This document shows, piece after piece, positions 14,406 through 21,129 of a DNA stretch of 23,232 bases; position 1 is the first letter of the stretch, and every line of letters begins with the position of its first letter. The stretch comes from JBQTJJ01 sp052387235 (GTDB lineage Bacteria > Actinomycetota > Acidimicrobiia > Acidimicrobiales > GCA-2861595), in the NCBI GenBank assembly GCA_052387235.1, contig JBQTJJ010000002.1, positions 1-23,232 on the forward strand, in the 5' to 3' direction. A program made the translations under genes and the position numbers. The notes under the pieces were generated by a model, which saw only the letters and a list, made by a program, of their open reading frames with translations, was not told where the DNA came from and searched no databases.

Positions 14406-14769
14406 AAAGGCGTTCGCGGCCGCCCTCTTCCTTCTCGACGGCCTCGAGCACCTGTTGAAGCTGCCGAACGAAGCCAGGGAGGAGATCGGTCGCGGTGGTG
14501 TGGAGGATCTCCAGGTCGATCGACCAGTAGCCGTGAATGATGCGGTTGCGGAGCCGAGCTGGTTGTGTCCAAGGCACCTCCGGAAAGCGGGCCTTGATAC
14601 CAGCGTCGAGCTGCGCTGCCGCCTCACCGAGAACGGTGAAGTTCCACAGGAGCGCGTCGCTGCGTTGGCGATCGGCGGCCAGCGTCTCCAGGTCGGCGCC
14701 AGCTACCAGCGCCACTGCCTCGGTGGCGGAGTCGATCATCTCCCCGAGCAACAGCAGGTCACGCCGCAT
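14404..14769 (-). CDS. hepT: HepT-like HEPN ribonuclease toxin (DUF86)
   Basis: HEPN toxins of this family cleave RNA and are silenced by their MNT partner. The 121-aa helical protein has the catalytic motif R74-NRII-H79-G-Y81, that is RX4HXY. The tyrosine is the residue AMPylated by MntA in characterised HepT/MntA pairs. It starts at an ATG that overlaps the end of the MNT gene by 11 nt, so the two are translationally coupled. The stop lies on the edge of the large inverted repeat. The base composition is visibly less GC-rich than its neighbours, suggesting acquisition. Toxin activity is inferred from the family. Confidence 0.88.
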   Translation of the reverse strand: MRRDLLLLGEMIDSATEAVALVAGADLETLAADRQRSDALLWNFTVLGEAAAQLDAGIKARFPEVPWTQPARLRNRIIHGYWSIDLEILHTTATDLLPGFVRQLQQVLEAVEKEEGGRERL

Positions 14770-15058
14770 AGAGCACGCGGGCGTCGGCCAGGACCTGATC
14801 CCGCAGCCGCTCGTGGAGGGCGTTACGCGAGATCAGGTCTACGCGACGGCCGAGGAGCTGCGTGAGCTCGTCCGCAAGGTCCTCGATGTCCCAGCCAAGC
14901 CGCGATCCCGGCGCGAGCTCGTAGAGCACGTCGACGTCGCTGGTCGGGCCGGCCTCGCCCCGGCTCACCGAGCCGAACACCTCCAGCCTGGCGATACCGA
15001 ACCGCCGGCAGGCCTCGGCAAGCTTCTCGGTGTCGACGACGAGCCCGGGGACGGTCAC
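14759..15058 (-). CDS. mntA: MntA-like minimal nucleotidyltransferase antitoxin
   Basis: This 99-aa minimal nucleotidyltransferase carries the full motif G29-S30-X10-D41-V-D43 (in FGSVSRGEAGPTSDVDVLYEL) and a third acidic residue, D74, in RRVDLIS, so it looks catalytically intact. In known pairs MntA transfers AMP to the HEPN tyrosine and so neutralises the toxin. The start is GTG at 15058, behind a -10 box 8 nt upstream. It precedes hepT in the operon, so antitoxin is translated first. It could belong to a wider DUF4111-like NTase group, but the adjacent HEPN gene supports the toxin-antitoxin call. Confidence 0.88.
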   Translation of the reverse strand: MTVPGLVVDTEKLAEACRRFGIARLEVFGSVSRGEAGPTSDVDVLYELAPGSRLGWDIEDLADELTQLLGRRVDLISRNALHERLRDQVLADARVLYAA

Positions 15059-15066
15059 GGCAACCC

Positions 15067-15077
15067 AGCGTAGGATA
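15067..15077 (-). promoter_or_regulatory. mntA-hepT promoter -10 candidates
   Basis: On the minus strand TACGCT (15072-15067) lies 8 nt before the mntA GTG, and TATCCT (15077-15072) lies 13 nt before it; they share one base. Either would give a very short leader. No SD is seen. The 68-nt gap to pspA holds only this and a small palindrome, TAGATCTA, at 15115-15122. Confidence 0.4.
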
Positions 15078-15126
15078 GAGTCCCCGACGTTCCTCGTCCT
15101 TCCCGGCGTGATCGTAGATCTAGCCT

Positions 15127-15906
15127 CTAGGGGGGCGGTGAGCCGGGGTCGACCTGGGGCTGGGTCGCGGCCTCGGGCTCCGGCTGGCCCAGGCCGAGCT
15201 GGGAGCGGATCTGGCTGAGGCGGGCCTGGGCCTCGCTGTCCATCTGGGCGTGCTCGACCTCGAGCATCCGGGTCTCCACCGTCTGCTCCTGGAGCTCGGC
15301 GTGGCCGAGGGCCTTGGAGTAGCGCTGCTCGATCTTGTCCCGCACCTCCTCCAGGGAGGGGACGTCCTGGCCCACCGTCTGCGACAGGCTGGCCATGGCC
15401 GTGTTCATCTGCTCCTGCATCTTGGCCTGGTCGAGCTGGGAGAGGAGCTTCTGGCGCTCGGCCAGCTTCTTCTGCAGGGCGGTGGAGTTCTGGGCCACCG
15501 CCGCCTTGGCCTGGTCCGAGGCCTGGGCCGCCTGAAGGCTCAGCGTCTTCAGCCCCTCGACCTCCTTCTCCACCGAGATGAGGCGGTTGGCGAAGGCCTC
15601 GGCGGCCCGGGTGAGCTCGGCCGCCTTGGCCGCGTCGCCCCGCTTGGCGGCCTCGTCGGCCATCATCACGGCTTGGCGGGCCGAGCCGTTGACCTTCTCC
15701 AGCTCCTGCATGGCCCGGTTGAGCCGGAGCTCGGCCTGCTTCTGGTTGGCGATGACGTTGGCCGCCTGCTCGGTGAGGCGCCGGTGCTGCTCCTGGGCCT
15801 CGATGAGGGCCTGCTCCAACTGGACCTTGGGATCGGCCAGCTCGTTGAACTTCCCGGTCAGGAGGGCGGTGACGTAACGGCTGACCCGGCGCAGGAGCTT
15901 GAGCAT
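15127..15906 (-). CDS. pspA: PspA/IM30 (Vipp1) family envelope-stress protein
   Basis: PspA is an ESCRT-III-like protein that coats and stabilises damaged cytoplasmic membrane. The 259-aa product starts MLKLLRRVSRYVTALLTGKFN with the amphipathic helix, then DPKVQLEQALIEAQEQHRRL, and is almost entirely coiled coil to about residue 230. A Pro/Gln-rich tail ends the protein. The length and ADP-type start of helix 1 fit the family. It has its own -10 box, TACCCT, 7 nt before the ATG, inside the end of the upstream gene. It lies last in a row of minus-strand genes for membrane and secreted proteins, which supports a stress role. Confidence 0.95.
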   Translation of the reverse strand: MLKLLRRVSRYVTALLTGKFNELADPKVQLEQALIEAQEQHRRLTEQAANVIANQKQAELRLNRAMQELEKVNGSARQAVMMADEAAKRGDAAKAAELTRAAEAFANRLISVEKEVEGLKTLSLQAAQASDQAKAAVAQNSTALQKKLAERQKLLSQLDQAKMQEQMNTAMASLSQTVGQDVPSLEEVRDKIEQRYSKALGHAELQEQTVETRMLEVEHAQMDSEAQARLSQIRSQLGLGQPEPEAATQPQVDPGSPPP

Positions 15907-15910
15907 CCCG

Positions 15911-16690
15911 TCAAGGGTAACCGGCGGGACGGGAGCGGGGGCCGCCGGCCGCGGCCGTCTCGTCCAGCGCCAGGCGGAGCGCCTCCAGCTCGCCCACCAG
16001 CGACTCCACGTCGGCCGACAGCGGGCTCAGGTCGGTGCTGTCGTGGGCCGTCACCGCCAGCTCCACCGCCCGCGCCACCGACTCGTCCATCTGGGCGTTC
16101 AGCACCCGCAGCCGGGTCCGGGCGTCCCGCGACACCCGCTGCATGCGCTCGGCCGAGGCCAGCTGGGACTCGATGGCGGCCCGGGCCCGCTCCAGCGACG
16201 GCCGCTCGGCGTCGTCGGCGCCCTCGATCTCGCGGCGGAGCTCGGCCAGCTCCTGCTGCGCGCTCTGGTGCTCGAGGCGGGCCAGGCCGGCTTCGAGGGC
16301 GTCGCCCTGCTTGGCGATGCGCCAGCACTCCTGCACCCCGTGGTCGAGGCGCCGGCCCAGCTCCACCAGCCGGTCCCGGAGCGGGCCGGGCCGGGCCGAC
16401 GCCACGGTCTGCTCGAACCTGGTCCTGGCCTGCAGCGCGTCGGTGACCATGTGCCGCCACGGCTCGCCCACCCCGAACGGGTCGATGCGCTCCTCCCGGG
16501 GCCGGCGGGGGACGGCCATCGCGACCCGCGCCGCCCAGGCCAGCGCACCCACGCCGGCCGCGGCCGCGAGCGGGAGGCCGCCCAGGATGGCGACCGACAT
16601 GCCGGCGCCGGCCAGGAGCACGGCCGACGGCGAGGTGACGGCCCGGGCCACGGCCGGCGTGCGGGCCCGCTCGGGCAGGTGCTCCAGCAT
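15911..16690 (-). CDS. Membrane-anchored coiled-coil protein, possible PspM-like PspA partner
   Basis: I do not recognise a named family from sequence alone. The 259-aa protein has a hydrophobic hairpin of two short membrane segments (about residues 22-38 and 40-60), a basic PRRPREER linker, then a long charged, Ala/Glu/Arg-rich region predicted to be coiled coil (about 85-245). Its stop is 4 nt before the pspA ATG. Size, two N-terminal membrane segments, cytoplasmic helical tail and position next to pspA resemble the mycobacterial PspA-binding protein PspM, so it may be the membrane anchor of PspA. This is an inference from layout; sequence similarity was not testable. Its ATG is 31 nt after the VWA gene stop. 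Confidence 0.6.
   Translation of the reverse strand: MLEHLPERARTPAVARAVTSPSAVLLAGAGMSVAILGGLPLAAAAGVGALAWAARVAMAVPRRPREERIDPFGVGEPWRHMVTDALQARTRFEQTVASARPGPLRDRLVELGRRLDHGVQECWRIAKQGDALEAGLARLEHQSAQQELAELRREIEGADDAERPSLERARAAIESQLASAERMQRVSRDARTRLRVLNAQMDESVARAVELAVTAHDSTDLSPLSADVESLVGELEALRLALDETAAAGGPRSRPAGYP
15914..15919 (-). promoter_or_regulatory. pspA -10 box (TACCCT)
   Basis: On the minus strand TACCCT is followed by 7 nt and then the pspA ATG, the spacing expected when transcription starts at the A of ATG. The box overlaps the last codons of the preceding gene (stop at 15913-15911). No SD is present. pspA can therefore probably be transcribed apart from the upstream genes. Confidence 0.5.
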
Positions 16691-16697
16691 CAGGCGG

Positions 16698-16713
16698 GGC
16701 CGGGGCCCCGGCC
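16698..16713. repeat. Perfect 16-bp palindrome between VWA and membrane-protein genes
   Basis: GGCCGGGGCCCCGGCC is self-complementary and fills half of the 31-nt intercistronic gap, ending 7 nt before the next start. On RNA it could act as an attenuating or mRNA-stabilising hairpin. An all-GC palindrome can also arise from composition. Confidence 0.4.
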
Positions 16714-16721
16714 GGGCCGCA

Positions 16722-18575
16722 TCAGAAGTTGCTCACCACGGCGGTGAAGACGCTCTTGATGGCGGTGGGGTCGGTGGCGTCGTAGGTGGCGGCGTCGGTG
16801 GCCTGGGCCATCCGGCGCAGCACCTCCACGTCGGCGCCCTCGCCGTAGGCGATGGTGAACATGCGCACCGCGCTGGTGGCCTGGCCCTCGCTGCCCTCCT
16901 CCAGGGCCCGCAGCATGCCGTCGCTGTCGTTGTTGCGGTCGTCCTCGTTGCGCCCGTCGGTGAGGAGCAGCACGGCGTTGATCCGGGCCGGGTCGTAGTC
17001 CTTGCGCAGCTCCCGGTACGAGTCACGGGCCACGGTGTAGAGGGGAGTGGCGTTGGTGGGGATCAGGTCGCGGAGCTTGCTCCGCATCGTCTCCCTGGTG
17101 GTGCTCACCGGGCCGATGGGCACAAGGTCCAGGTAGTCGGGGTGGTCCGCCGGCCCGATGCCGGTGGAGAAGATGCGCAGGCCGACCTCGTCCTCCGGCT
17201 TGAACTGGCCCAGGGCGTCGATGGCGGCCGCCTTGGCCAGCTCCAGCTTGGTGCGATCGCCGCCGCCCGGGTCGCCCATGGAGCCCGACACGTCGAGCAC
17301 GATCAGGACCCTGGCGCTCTTGCGCTGCTCCTCCCACTTGTCGATGACGGCGGCCAGGACGGCCGGCGCCGGCACCCGCAGCTCGGTCTGGGGCTGGGCC
17401 GGGTCGACGCCGTTCGACGCGTCGATGGGGGCGCCCACGGCCACGTCCGGGTTGCCGGGCCGGAACCCGAACTGCAGCACCTTGCGCTGGTTGGCGGGCT
17501 GCTGCACGAAGCGCTCGAAGGCGCGGGCCCCCTCCTTGCCGGGTCCGGTGACCCAGGGCGCGTCGAGCACGAAGAAGGGGTTGTCGGAGAAGAGCGTGCC
17601 CTCCTTGGGGTAGACGGCCACCAGCGGGACCTTCGGGGGGCGGGGCCGCTCGCCGGCGGCGGTGATGCCGTCGGGGTTGCCCCGGTTGTAGTCGATGACC
17701 GACTTCTCCTCCACCGCCACGGCCGAGACGTAGGTGAGGGCGGTGCCCCGCTCGTCGTTGCGGAACCAGTTGTTGAGGAAGGTGAGGGTGATGTCGCCGT
17801 AGTGCACCACGGCCGACTCCACCGCCCGGCTGAAGGCCTCGACCTTCGGGTCGTTCAGGTCCTCGAGGGTGAGGTCCGTGTTCTTGCCGGTGGCGGCGTA
17901 GTACTGGGCGATGGTGGCCGACAGGGCGCTGGTGGAGAAGTTGGGGTTGGTCTTGCCGAACTTGAAGGCGCCCCACTCGGGGTGGCCCTTGGAGGCCCAC
18001 CCGGCCGGGTCCTGGGACAGGGCGATGAGGTCGGCGTAGCCGATCGGGGTGTCGGGCCAGCCCAGGGCCTCGGCCATCGGCCGCGGCATGGCCAGCACCA
18101 GCGGGGTGAGCATGAACGGGCGGGCGTCGGCCGGCGCCATGGCGGGCTGGCCGGCGGCGCCGAGGCGGTGGTTGAGCACGGCGCCCCACGAGCTGGCCGC
18201 CGGCGACCAGATGGTGGGCTTCGGCCCGTCGACCTGCTCGTCGCGCCAGCCGCCGGCCAGGGCGGTGGCCGCCGCCCCCGACGACTTGCGCTGGACCCGG
18301 ACGAACGTGCACCTGCCGCCGGCCCGGGCCGCATCGGACTGGTTGAAGGTGGCGGCCAGCCCCGTGAGGAGCTCGACCTTCTCGGGCGACACCGCCGCGT
18401 CCACGGCCGTGCAGCCGCTCGGCACGTCGGCCAGGCCGCTGCCGCTCCCGCCGCCGGCGACGTCGTCCCCGCCGCCGCCGCTGCAGGTCTGGGCCAGGGC
18501 GGCCACGGCCAGCACCGCGACGGGGACGACGGCCCAGGGCCGGCGACCGCCCCTGGCCCCGGGGCGCCAGCTCAT
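16722..18575 (-). CDS. Secreted substrate-binding and VWA domain fusion protein
   Basis: The 617-aa protein begins with a basic N-terminus and a hydrophobic signal segment (about residues 14-29) ending ALAQTC, possibly a weak lipobox with Cys31. Residues ~55-400 resemble a bacterial extracellular substrate-binding protein (SBP_bac_11-like; TIWSPAASSWGAVLNHR, ALGWPDTPIGYADLIALS). Residues ~420-617 form a von Willebrand A domain with an intact MIDAS: D428-VSGS, T510 and D540 (LLLTDGRN). The protein is outside the membrane and probably binds a ligand and, through Mg at the MIDAS, a partner protein. The ATG at 18575 overlaps the preceding gene stop (ATGA). No permease is encoded nearby, so transport is unlikely. 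Function unknown. Confidence 0.85.
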   Translation of the reverse strand: MSWRPGARGGRRPWAVVPVAVLAVAALAQTCSGGGGDDVAGGGSGSGLADVPSGCTAVDAAVSPEKVELLTGLAATFNQSDAARAGGRCTFVRVQRKSSGAAATALAGGWRDEQVDGPKPTIWSPAASSWGAVLNHRLGAAGQPAMAPADARPFMLTPLVLAMPRPMAEALGWPDTPIGYADLIALSQDPAGWASKGHPEWGAFKFGKTNPNFSTSALSATIAQYYAATGKNTDLTLEDLNDPKVEAFSRAVESAVVHYGDITLTFLNNWFRNDERGTALTYVSAVAVEEKSVIDYNRGNPDGITAAGERPRPPKVPLVAVYPKEGTLFSDNPFFVLDAPWVTGPGKEGARAFERFVQQPANQRKVLQFGFRPGNPDVAVGAPIDASNGVDPAQPQTELRVPAPAVLAAVIDKWEEQRKSARVLIVLDVSGSMGDPGGGDRTKLELAKAAAIDALGQFKPEDEVGLRIFSTGIGPADHPDYLDLVPIGPVSTTRETMRSKLRDLIPTNATPLYTVARDSYRELRKDYDPARINAVLLLTDGRNEDDRNNDSDGMLRALEEGSEGQATSAVRMFTIAYGEGADVEVLRRMAQATDAATYDATDPTAIKSVFTAVVSNF

Positions 18576-19606
18576 CGCCGGACCTCGGCCACGACCACCC
18601 GCAGGGCGGCCAGGAAGCCGCGCGGGGGCAGGCCGTCGCCGGCGGGCAGCGGGGGCGTGGCCGGGACCCCGCGTGCCGCCGCCACGCCCGGCACCCGCCA
18701 GCCGGCCGCGGCCAGGGCCTCCCGGCCCACGGGCCCGGACACCAGGCCGGCCAGGAGCCGGCCGGCCGAGGTGGGGCTGGCGCCCAGCACGACGTCGGCG
18801 GTGGCCACGGGAGAAGGGTAGAGGAGGTCCGGCTTGTCGGGACGCGCGCTCCGGGCCAGCAGGGGCCCGGCCTCGGCCTCCACCGTGCCCACCGCGTCGA
18901 AGGCGGCCGGGCCCTTCAGCAGCATGGCCTCGAGGGGGGACACCGGGCTGGACGGCTGCGACCGCTCCAGCCGGCTGAGCCAGTCCCGGTACCCGCCGTC
19001 GTCGAGGTCGGCGCTGGACAGGTCCACCCTTCCGAACCAGGCCGCGGTGGCGGCTCCCCGGACGGCCAGCCCGACGGCGCCGGACGGGAGGGGCAGGCCG
19101 GGCTTCACCGGTCCCCAGTCGGGACGGCCGCCGATGGGCTCCCAGGGCTGGCCCGCCACCTCGCCGAGGCACTTCCACCCCGGCCCGCCGTTCTGGCAGC
19201 GGGGGGCCAGGACCGCGGCCCGATCCTTCCAGACGGCCAGGACGACGGGGGAGCGGGCCAGCACCGGTCCGGCGCCGAGGGGAGCCTCCTGCCCCGCCCG
19301 CCGGCGGGCGTCCGCCACCATCTGGGGCCACGGGCCGGGCACCAGCCACCCGTCGAGGTCGAGGGCCGCCCCCGCCGCCAGGCCGGTCAGCCGTTCGGCC
19401 GTGACGGCGGCCGGCTCCACCGTCGTCACGACGTCCCGGTCCGGCTCGGCCTCGAGCGCCTCGCACACCGGGGCCAGCTCCGACGCGCAGACCAGCCGCA
19501 GGGTGGTGGTGCGGCGCTCGGCGCGGTCGTCCAGGCGGTCGCGCACCGCCACGGCGCCGGCCACCATGGCCACGGCGGCCAGGACTGCGAGCACGCGCGC
19601 GGCCAT
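18572..19606 (-). CDS. Secreted substrate-binding-like protein
   Basis: The 344-aa protein has an N-terminal hydrophobic anchor or signal (about residues 4-21; MAARVLAVLAAVAMVAGAVA) followed by a region that starts TTTLRLVCASELAPVCEALE, like the first strand of periplasmic binding proteins. LARSPVVLAVWKDRA and SPLEAMLLKGPAAFDAVGTVE fit the same fold. It looks like a sister of the SBP half of the next gene, without the VWA domain, and overlaps it by 4 nt (ATGA). It has its own promoter (TACGCT, 7 nt upstream) and is preceded by a strong hairpin, so it heads the operon. Ligand unknown. There is no lipobox cysteine, so it may stay membrane-anchored. Confidence 0.75.
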   Translation of the reverse strand: MAARVLAVLAAVAMVAGAVAVRDRLDDRAERRTTTLRLVCASELAPVCEALEAEPDRDVVTTVEPAAVTAERLTGLAAGAALDLDGWLVPGPWPQMVADARRRAGQEAPLGAGPVLARSPVVLAVWKDRAAVLAPRCQNGGPGWKCLGEVAGQPWEPIGGRPDWGPVKPGLPLPSGAVGLAVRGAATAAWFGRVDLSSADLDDGGYRDWLSRLERSQPSSPVSPLEAMLLKGPAAFDAVGTVEAEAGPLLARSARPDKPDLLYPSPVATADVVLGASPTSAGRLLAGLVSGPVGREALAAAGWRVPGVAAARGVPATPPLPAGDGLPPRGFLAALRVVVAEVRR

Positions 19607-19613
19607 GCCGGGG

Positions 19614-19619
19614 AGCGTA
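19614..19619 (-). promoter_or_regulatory. -10 box (TACGCT) of the SBP-VWA-PspA operon
   Basis: On the minus strand TACGCT is followed by 7 nt and then the ATG at 19606, exactly as at pspA. No SD is seen. This probably drives the SBP, SBP-VWA and membrane-protein genes, with readthrough into pspA. Confidence 0.5.
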
Positions 19620-19667
19620 GAAGCACCGGCCTCGGCAGGCCCGTTCGGGCCCGGCCCGGAGTGGGCG

Positions 19668-19700
19668 CGGGCTCAGCGTCCGGGTGCCGGACGCAGCCCG
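19668..19700 (-). terminator. Strong hairpin after the AAA ATPase gene (terminator)
   Basis: GCGTCCGG (19676-19683) pairs with CCGGACGC (19687-19694) around a 3-nt loop, and CGGGCT (19668-19673) pairs with AGCCCG (19695-19700) after a 2-nt bulge, giving 14 bp of stem. It starts 7 nt past the AAA stop, between that gene and the next promoter. No T tract. A second small hairpin lies at 19638-19651. Confidence 0.65.
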
Positions 19701-19707
19701 CGGGAGA

Positions 19708-21084
19708 TCATGCCGGCGGGCCGATGTCGTCCACGGTGAGGGCCATGAGCTGCTCGTCGGTGGGCTGGGCCACGCCCACCACCCGGCTGGCCTGGCGGGC
19801 CACCGCCGCCTCGAACAGGTTCCGGGCCAGGCGGGCGTTGCCGAAGCCCTTGTCCCGGGGCTGGGCCGCGAACCAGGCCCGGAGGTGCTCCTGCACCTCG
19901 GGCGGGCAGGTGTAGGCCGAGGTGGCCGCCATGGAGGCGAAGATGGCCACCAGCTCGTCGTCGCCGTAGTCGGGGAAGGCGATGGTCTTCGGGAAGCGCG
20001 ACCGCAGGCCCGGGTTCGAGTCCACGAACTCGGCCATCTCGTCGGGGTACCCGGCCGCGATCACCACCACCTCGTCGCGGTGGTCCTCGATCAGCTTCAC
20101 CAGGGTGTCGATGGCCTCCTGGCCGAAGTCGCGCTCGTCGCCCCGGGCCAGGGCGTAGGCCTCGTCCACCAGCAGCACCCCGCCCAGCGCGCCCTCCACC
20201 ACCTTGCGGACCTGGATGGCGGTCTGGCCCACGAAGCCGGCCACCAGCTGGGACCGGTCCGTCTCCACCAGGTGGCCCTTGTCCACCACCTGCAGGGTCC
20301 GGTAGATCTGGGCCAGGAGGCGGGCGACGGTGGTCTTGCCGGTGCCCGGGTTGCCGGTGAAGACCAGGTGGCGGCTGGAGTCGGCCACCGGGAGGCCGCG
20401 GCTGCGGCGCAGGTTCTGGACCTGGATGAGGTTGGCCACCAGCCGGACCTCGGCCTTCACCGGCGCCAGCCCCACCAGGTCGTCCAGCTCCTCCAGCAGC
20501 TCCTCCAGGGGGCGGGGCGGGGCCATCGGGGGGGCCGCGGGAACGCCCTCCGCGCCCGCCGGCCCGGCGGTCCCCGCCTTCCCGGGCCGGGGGACGTCCC
20601 AGCTCTCCATGCGCCGCAGCAGCAGGGTGCGGAACCGGTCCACCGCCTCCAGCTCCAGGTGGGACGGGTGGGCGTCCAGGGCGCACACGGCGTGGGCGAT
20701 GGCCATGGCGCGCTCGTAGTAGCGCCACGAGGTGCGGGTGCCCTGGCGGTGGTCCTGGCCCACCAGGATCTCGAACAGCACCGAGGGCGCGTCGAGCCAC
20801 GTCCTGCGGCCGGTGACGATCCCGGCCCGGCGCACGTCGGCGGGGCGGGCGAACTGGAGCAGGGTGTCGAAGTGGGGGGCGAAGGTGGTCACGTACGCCC
20901 ACAGCTCCTCGTCGGTCTGCAGGCCGTCGCAGTCGATGAAGGCGGCCGCGATGTTGGACGCCTCCAGGGCCACGTCGGACCCGGCCCGGCCGCTGCGCAT
21001 CCGGGCCTCCTCGGCCAGGCCGGCCAGCACCGGCTCCAGGTCGGCCACGAACCGCTGCACCGCGTCGGTCAGGGGTCCGGGCAC
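19708..21084 (-). CDS. CbxX/CfxQ-type AAA ATPase with helical N-terminal domain
   Basis: The 458-aa protein has an all-helical N-terminal half (about residues 1-165) with two acidic segments (AAFIDCDGLQTDEEL and ALDAHPSHLELEAVD) that recall TerB-like domains. A Pro-rich linker follows, then a CbxX/CfxQ AAA domain: Walker A GNPGTGKT (244-251), Walker B GVLLVDEAY (302-310), arginine-finger region GLRSRF (359-364) and sensor 2 GNARLARNLFE (415-425). Relatives include the Rubisco activase CbbX and type VII secretion EccA; no ESX or Rubisco genes are present here. I chose the GTG at 21084 because a -10-like box lies 7 nt before it and upstream sequence is antisense to proA. It probably remodels a protein partner. 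The TerB-like reading is tentative. Confidence 0.82.
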   Translation of the reverse strand: MPGPLTDAVQRFVADLEPVLAGLAEEARMRSGRAGSDVALEASNIAAAFIDCDGLQTDEELWAYVTTFAPHFDTLLQFARPADVRRAGIVTGRRTWLDAPSVLFEILVGQDHRQGTRTSWRYYERAMAIAHAVCALDAHPSHLELEAVDRFRTLLLRRMESWDVPRPGKAGTAGPAGAEGVPAAPPMAPPRPLEELLEELDDLVGLAPVKAEVRLVANLIQVQNLRRSRGLPVADSSRHLVFTGNPGTGKTTVARLLAQIYRTLQVVDKGHLVETDRSQLVAGFVGQTAIQVRKVVEGALGGVLLVDEAYALARGDERDFGQEAIDTLVKLIEDHRDEVVVIAAGYPDEMAEFVDSNPGLRSRFPKTIAFPDYGDDELVAIFASMAATSAYTCPPEVQEHLRAWFAAQPRDKGFGNARLARNLFEAAVARQASRVVGVAQPTDEQLMALTVDDIGPPA

Positions 21085-21091
21085 GGCACGC

Positions 21092-21097
21092 AGTCTG
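21092..21097 (-). promoter_or_regulatory. -10-like box (CAGACT) of the AAA ATPase gene
   Basis: On the minus strand CAGACT is followed by 7 nt and then the GTG at 21084, the same spacing as at pspA and the SBP gene. It differs from TANNNT at the first base, so it would be a weaker promoter. It stands back to back with the proA promoter. Confidence 0.35.
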
Positions 21098-21117
21098 CCC
21101 GACGGCCGGGCGTCACT

Positions 21118-21123
21118 TAGCCT
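21118..21123 (+). promoter_or_regulatory. proA -10 box (TAGCCT)
   Basis: TAGCCT is followed by six bases and then the proA GTG at 21130, so transcription would begin at or next to the start codon (leaderless). The same hexamer precedes mreB. Its expected -35 position overlaps the -10 of the divergent AAA gene. Confidence 0.5.
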
Positions 21124-21129
21124 TGGGGG

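Noticed and set aside
14317..15073. Plus-strand open frames across hepT and mntA
   Set aside because: The minus strand holds the HEPN and MNT catalytic motifs and a coherent overlapping operon. The plus-strand translations have none.
18576..19466. Longer N-terminal version of the SBP-VWA protein
   Set aside because: It would overlap the preceding SBP gene almost completely. The ATG at 18575 gives a signal segment and an ATGA junction.
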